A stretch of 9,204 nt of DNA from Candidatus Brocadiia bacterium (GTDB lineage Bacteria; Planctomycetota; MHYJ01; WSZJ01): NCBI GenBank assembly GCA_013360825.1, contig JABWAY010000158.1, forward strand, positions 1 through 9,204, read 5' to 3'. The notes below the pieces were generated by a model. That model had not been told where the DNA came from and made no database searches. It saw nothing but the letters and a program-made list of their open reading frames with translations. A program made the position numbers and the translations under genes. Shown piece by piece: positions 7,293 to 9,204 of this stretch. Position 1 is the first letter of the stretch. Each line of letters starts with the position of its first letter.

Positions 7293-7607
7293 CTACGTCT
7301 CCACGGCCCCGATCTTCTCCGCGAGCGCGAAGTCTTTTCCGGTCAGCCCGCCGACCGAGTGCGTCCAGATCGTGACCACGGCGCGCCCCCAGCCGATCAG
7401 CAGGTCCGGGTGGTGACCGGCCTGTTCGGCGACCTCGCCGGCGCGGTTGGCGAAGGCGAGGGCCTCCAGGAAGTTCGGGAACTTGAATTCGCGGACGAGC
7501 CGGCCGGCGTCGATCCGCCATCCTGCCGGGAGGGCGCGGAGGCGGGTTTCTGATTCCGCGGCGCTGAGGAGCGTCGGGGCGGGGGAGCGCGGCCTGGATC
7601 CGGGCAT
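7293..7607 (-). CDS. phhB: Pterin-4a-carbinolamine dehydratase
   Basis: This 104-residue protein should dehydrate 4a-hydroxytetrahydropterin to quinonoid dihydropterin, recycling the cofactor of aromatic amino acid hydroxylases. Bacterial homologues are also found without such a hydroxylase. The family signature is complete: Glu61-x3-His65-His66-Pro67-x5-Trp73-x9-His83-x8-Asp92. The His65/His66/His83/Asp92 spacing equals that of the rat enzyme (61/62/79/88). The length is normal. The ATG at 7607 is preferred over far upstream in-frame starts because AAGGAGG lies 6 nt before it and the domain begins soon after. The gene converges on the cyclase with a 4-bp gap and no visible terminator between them, so the two transcripts probably overlap. 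No hydroxylase gene is in view. The symbol is by family similarity. Confidence 0.92.
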   Translation of the reverse strand: MPGSRPRSPAPTLLSAAESETRLRALPAGWRIDAGRLVREFKFPNFLEALAFANRAGEVAEQAGHHPDLLIGWGRAVVTIWTHSVGGLTGKDFALAEKIGAVET

Positions 7608-7897
7608 GGGATTCCTCCTTGGTCGTCGCGGGCGGGGTGGGTGAGTCGTGAGCCTGCAGGCTAACACGCGGCGGGTCGGGATCAGAGAAGGCGTGGTCGG
7701 AGCGGCGGGGACGGCCGTGGAGCCGAAGATCCCCTGGGGAGGGGGCAACCTCAGTCGCTGTGTCGCTTCGAACGATGCCCGTACCCACTGCGTGCTGACC
7801 GCACGAAGCTGCGCGAGCGCTTCGATCAGGGCTCTCGTGTGTGGCCTGGCCGACGCCTGCGTTGCTGAACCCTCACTCACCAGTGAATCCTCCGGAC
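7608..7897. other. Leader region of the dehydratase gene
   Basis: No supportable gene is seen in this 290-bp stretch. AAGGAGG (minus strand, 7614-7620) is the dehydratase ribosome site. A TAGCCT-like -10 on the minus strand overlaps the palindrome at 7651-7662, but no good -35 accompanies it. The dehydratase frame stays open leftwards from 7937, but that extra translation is rich in Arg and Pro and has no recognisable domain. Confidence 0.4.
7651..7662. repeat. 12-bp perfect palindrome upstream of the dehydratase gene
   Basis: AGCCTGCAGGCT is self-complementary and lies 44 bp upstream of the dehydratase ATG, near where a promoter would be expected. It could be an operator for a dimeric regulator, but a lone palindrome of this length is weak evidence. 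Confidence 0.35.
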
Positions 7898-8014
7898 TCC
7901 GCACTTTTCGCGGACGATATCTCCTAAGTAACTCCACGATGCTCTTGTGCCATCCCTCCTCGCGTCTTTCAGCGTCCTGCGTCGTCGTCGATCCTCATCG
8001 ATGTTCACCGACAT
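7877..8014 (-). CDS. Possible 45-residue basic ORF, or unread tail of the transposase frame
   Basis: An open frame starts at ATG 8014 (MSVNIDEDRRRRR) and ends at TGA 7877-7879. AAGGAGG lies 12 nt upstream of the ATG, or 9 nt upstream of a TTG directly before it. The product is basic and ends with a SWSYLGDIVREKCG segment encoded partly by repeat copy 1. The same frame runs on from the transposase remnant, so this may be noncoding sequence beyond the original transposase stop. The function is unknown. Confidence 0.2.
   Translation of the reverse strand: MSVNIDEDRRRRRTLKDARRDGTRASWSYLGDIVREKCGVRRIHW
7898..7921 (+). repeat. 24-bp direct repeat, copy 1
   Basis: The sequence begins TCCGCACTTTTCGCGG, then A, then ends in CGATATC. 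It matches the copy at 9114-9137 in the same orientation with one difference (A versus G at position 17). Within it, CCGC and GCGG can pair around a 7-nt loop, and GATATC is palindromic. It lies beyond the 3' end of the transposase remnant. Confidence 0.85.
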
Positions 8015-8059
8015 CAATTCCGGTCTCCTCCTTGCATGCCGTCGAAAACCGCGTCGTCT

Positions 8060-9204
8060 GAATGGCACAAATTCATCATCCAGGTTCATGAGCCCGAGAA
8101 TGTGCTTTTGGAGGTCGTTGAGGTCGGGCTCGAAGATCTCCGCAAGCTTGGCGCTCTCGTAGAGTCGGTGGCGCTGGAGCGGGGGGAACAGATCGATGAT
8201 GCGCTCGGCGCAGGGAGCACGGCAGAGGCGCTCCTCGGGGTAGAGCGGAAGTCGGTCAACGCCTGCTGCCGCCATGCCTTCGCGGAGTTCGCGTTCGATG
8301 AGGGCGTGGACGAGGATGGCGACGAAGTACAGGAACAGGAGCGCCTCGATGCGCGGGACGCTCTTCAGCCAGACGGTAGCGAGGTTCTGGACGCTCTTGA
8401 GCTGCTCGTGCCGCTATTCCAGGCGTGGCTGGAACTTGTACGCCTCGAGGATCCGTGCGGGCGAGAGATCGCGGCAGTTTGAGAGGAGGGGGAACTTGCC
8501 GTCAGAAGCGGCGACGGCCTGGATGACGTCCTCCCTGACGCGCGCCGCGACGGTAAAGCCCCGGCGCTCCTCGCGGTGGTAGCGGGTGCCCTCGCCGGGG
8601 CGGCCCGCGGAATCCTGCTTGAACCTGGAATCGGCGGTTTTCGAGATTTCGACGGAGACCCACCGCCCGGCGCCGGAGTCCACTGGCGCAGGAGGTGCCG
8701 GAAGAAGGCGTCCTCCCGGCGCGAACGCGGCAGGACCGTGATGAACCGGCCTTTCTTCCGGTCGATATGGTCCCTCGTCGGACGGGAACAGAGCTTGGAA
8801 TCCGCGACGTAGATGAAGTCCGGGCCGCCGGCGAGCCCGCAGAGCGTTTCCCAGGTCTCGACGTGTGTTTTCACGTCTGCGGTGTTGCCGTCGAAAACCT
8901 TGTAGTGAATCGGGACCGCGCCGTCGGCGGAGAAGGTGAGAGAAAGGAGGATCTGCCTGAGGTCGGGACGGTCGTCCTTGTTGTGCCCGTACGTCACCTT
9001 CACCGTGGGCTTGCCTCGCTCTTCGCGGCCGTCGCCGGCCCTGTACTGACCCGTGACGGCCAGCGTCGTGGAGTCGTTGTGAAACCGGCCCAGATCGATC
9101 TCGAATCCTACTTTCCGCACTTTTCGCGGGCGATATCGTAGTGCCAGCTATTGGGCAGCGAAGAGCCCAGGATCCACGCTCATCAGGTCGAGGATCTGCC
9201 GCTG
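8060..9204 (-). pseudogene. Degraded IS1634-family-like DDE transposase (5' end outside window)
   Basis: Conserved transposase blocks are readable on the minus strand but not in one open frame. From a GTG at 9120 the frame encodes RFHNDSTT (catalytic Asp at 9073-9075), VTYGHNKDDRPDLRQ, SADGAVPIHYKVFDGNTAD and FIYVADSKLC (second catalytic Asp at 8800-8802). Near 8680-8690 the homology moves to another frame, giving DGKFPLLSN and YKFQPRLE. There a TAG (8414-8416) stands where homologues, as I recall them, have Lys, directly after the presumed catalytic Glu of a Y-x2-Q-x3-E-x6-K motif. The frame then reads RHEQLKSV, IEALLFLYFVAILVHALIERELR and LPLYPEERLCRAP to about 8060. A further in-frame TAG lies upstream at 9148-9150. 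With a frameshift, possibly a deletion, and at least one nonsense codon, the copy cannot make an intact transposase. The family is assigned from remembered motifs. Confidence 0.85.
9114..9137 (+). repeat. 24-bp direct repeat, copy 2
   Basis: This is the second copy of the repeat at 7898-7921 (23 of 24 identical, same orientation, starts 1216 bp apart). It lies inside the transposase remnant, just upstream of the conserved DDE start and across the GTG at 9120. On the minus strand weak similarity continues past the repeat: both copies can be read as SW-x-Y...DI-x-REKCG, with two extra codons in copy 1. Confidence 0.85.

Noticed and set aside
7293..7937. Extending the dehydratase upstream to a 214-residue protein starting at 7937
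   Set aside because: The ATG at 7607 has a strong ribosome site and gives the normal family length. The upstream part is Arg/Pro-rich and starts inside the repeat region.
7898..9137. Terminal inverted repeats delimiting a complete insertion sequence
   Set aside because: The two 24-bp copies are in direct, not inverted, orientation, and the transposase 5' part appears to continue past the right copy. No convincing inverted pair was found.
8695..9141. Plus-strand frame opposite the transposase remnant
   Set aside because: The minus strand here encodes conserved transposase blocks including both catalytic Asp residues. The plus translation has no recognisable content.
1..9204. CRISPR array, tRNA or rRNA gene
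   Set aside because: No regularly spaced repeats, cloverleaf-like segment or rRNA-like sequence was noticed on either strand.

Overview
This is a GC-rich bacterial window. A probable outer-membrane lipoprotein, a Hanks-type Ser/Thr kinase, a soluble class III nucleotidyl cyclase and a decayed IS1634-like transposase together suggest a complex Gram-negative lineage such as Planctomycetota, Myxococcota or Acidobacteriota. No rRNA or tRNA is present to place it more precisely.

Layout. Positions 1-130 (minus) hold the first 43 codons of a secreted or membrane-anchored protein that runs off the left edge. About 300 bp away and divergent from it is an 885-residue, very acidic lipoprotein (429-3086, plus), which ends at an almost ideal intrinsic terminator (3109-3141). 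Next comes a divergent pair sharing a 161-bp promoter region: a kinase fused to a C-terminal cyclic-nucleotide-binding domain (3339-4718, minus), and a cyclase with two cyclase domains and an AAA/STAND ATPase, like mammalian soluble adenylyl cyclase (4880-7288, plus). The cyclase is short at its C-terminus and ends 4 bp from a convergent pterin-4a-carbinolamine dehydratase gene (7293-7607, minus). The right end (about 8060-9204, minus) is a broken IS1634-type transposase. Two 24-bp direct repeats (23/24 identical) lie at 7898-7921 and 9114-9137.

How the genes may work together. The most interesting part is the kinase/cyclase pair. One gene should make a cyclic nucleotide, and its divergent neighbour has a kinase whose C-terminal domain keeps the Glu and Arg used to bind one. 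I infer a two-gene second-messenger circuit resembling eukaryotic PKA/PKG signalling, with sensor and catalytic parts both cytosolic. The cyclase retains the metal-binding Asp pair in domain 1 and the Asn/Arg pair in domain 2. It lacks the residues that bind bicarbonate in human soluble adenylyl cyclase and has unusual base-selecting residues, so neither ATP nor GTP can be assigned as substrate from sequence alone. The lipoprotein, the dehydratase and the transposase show no evident functional tie to this pair.
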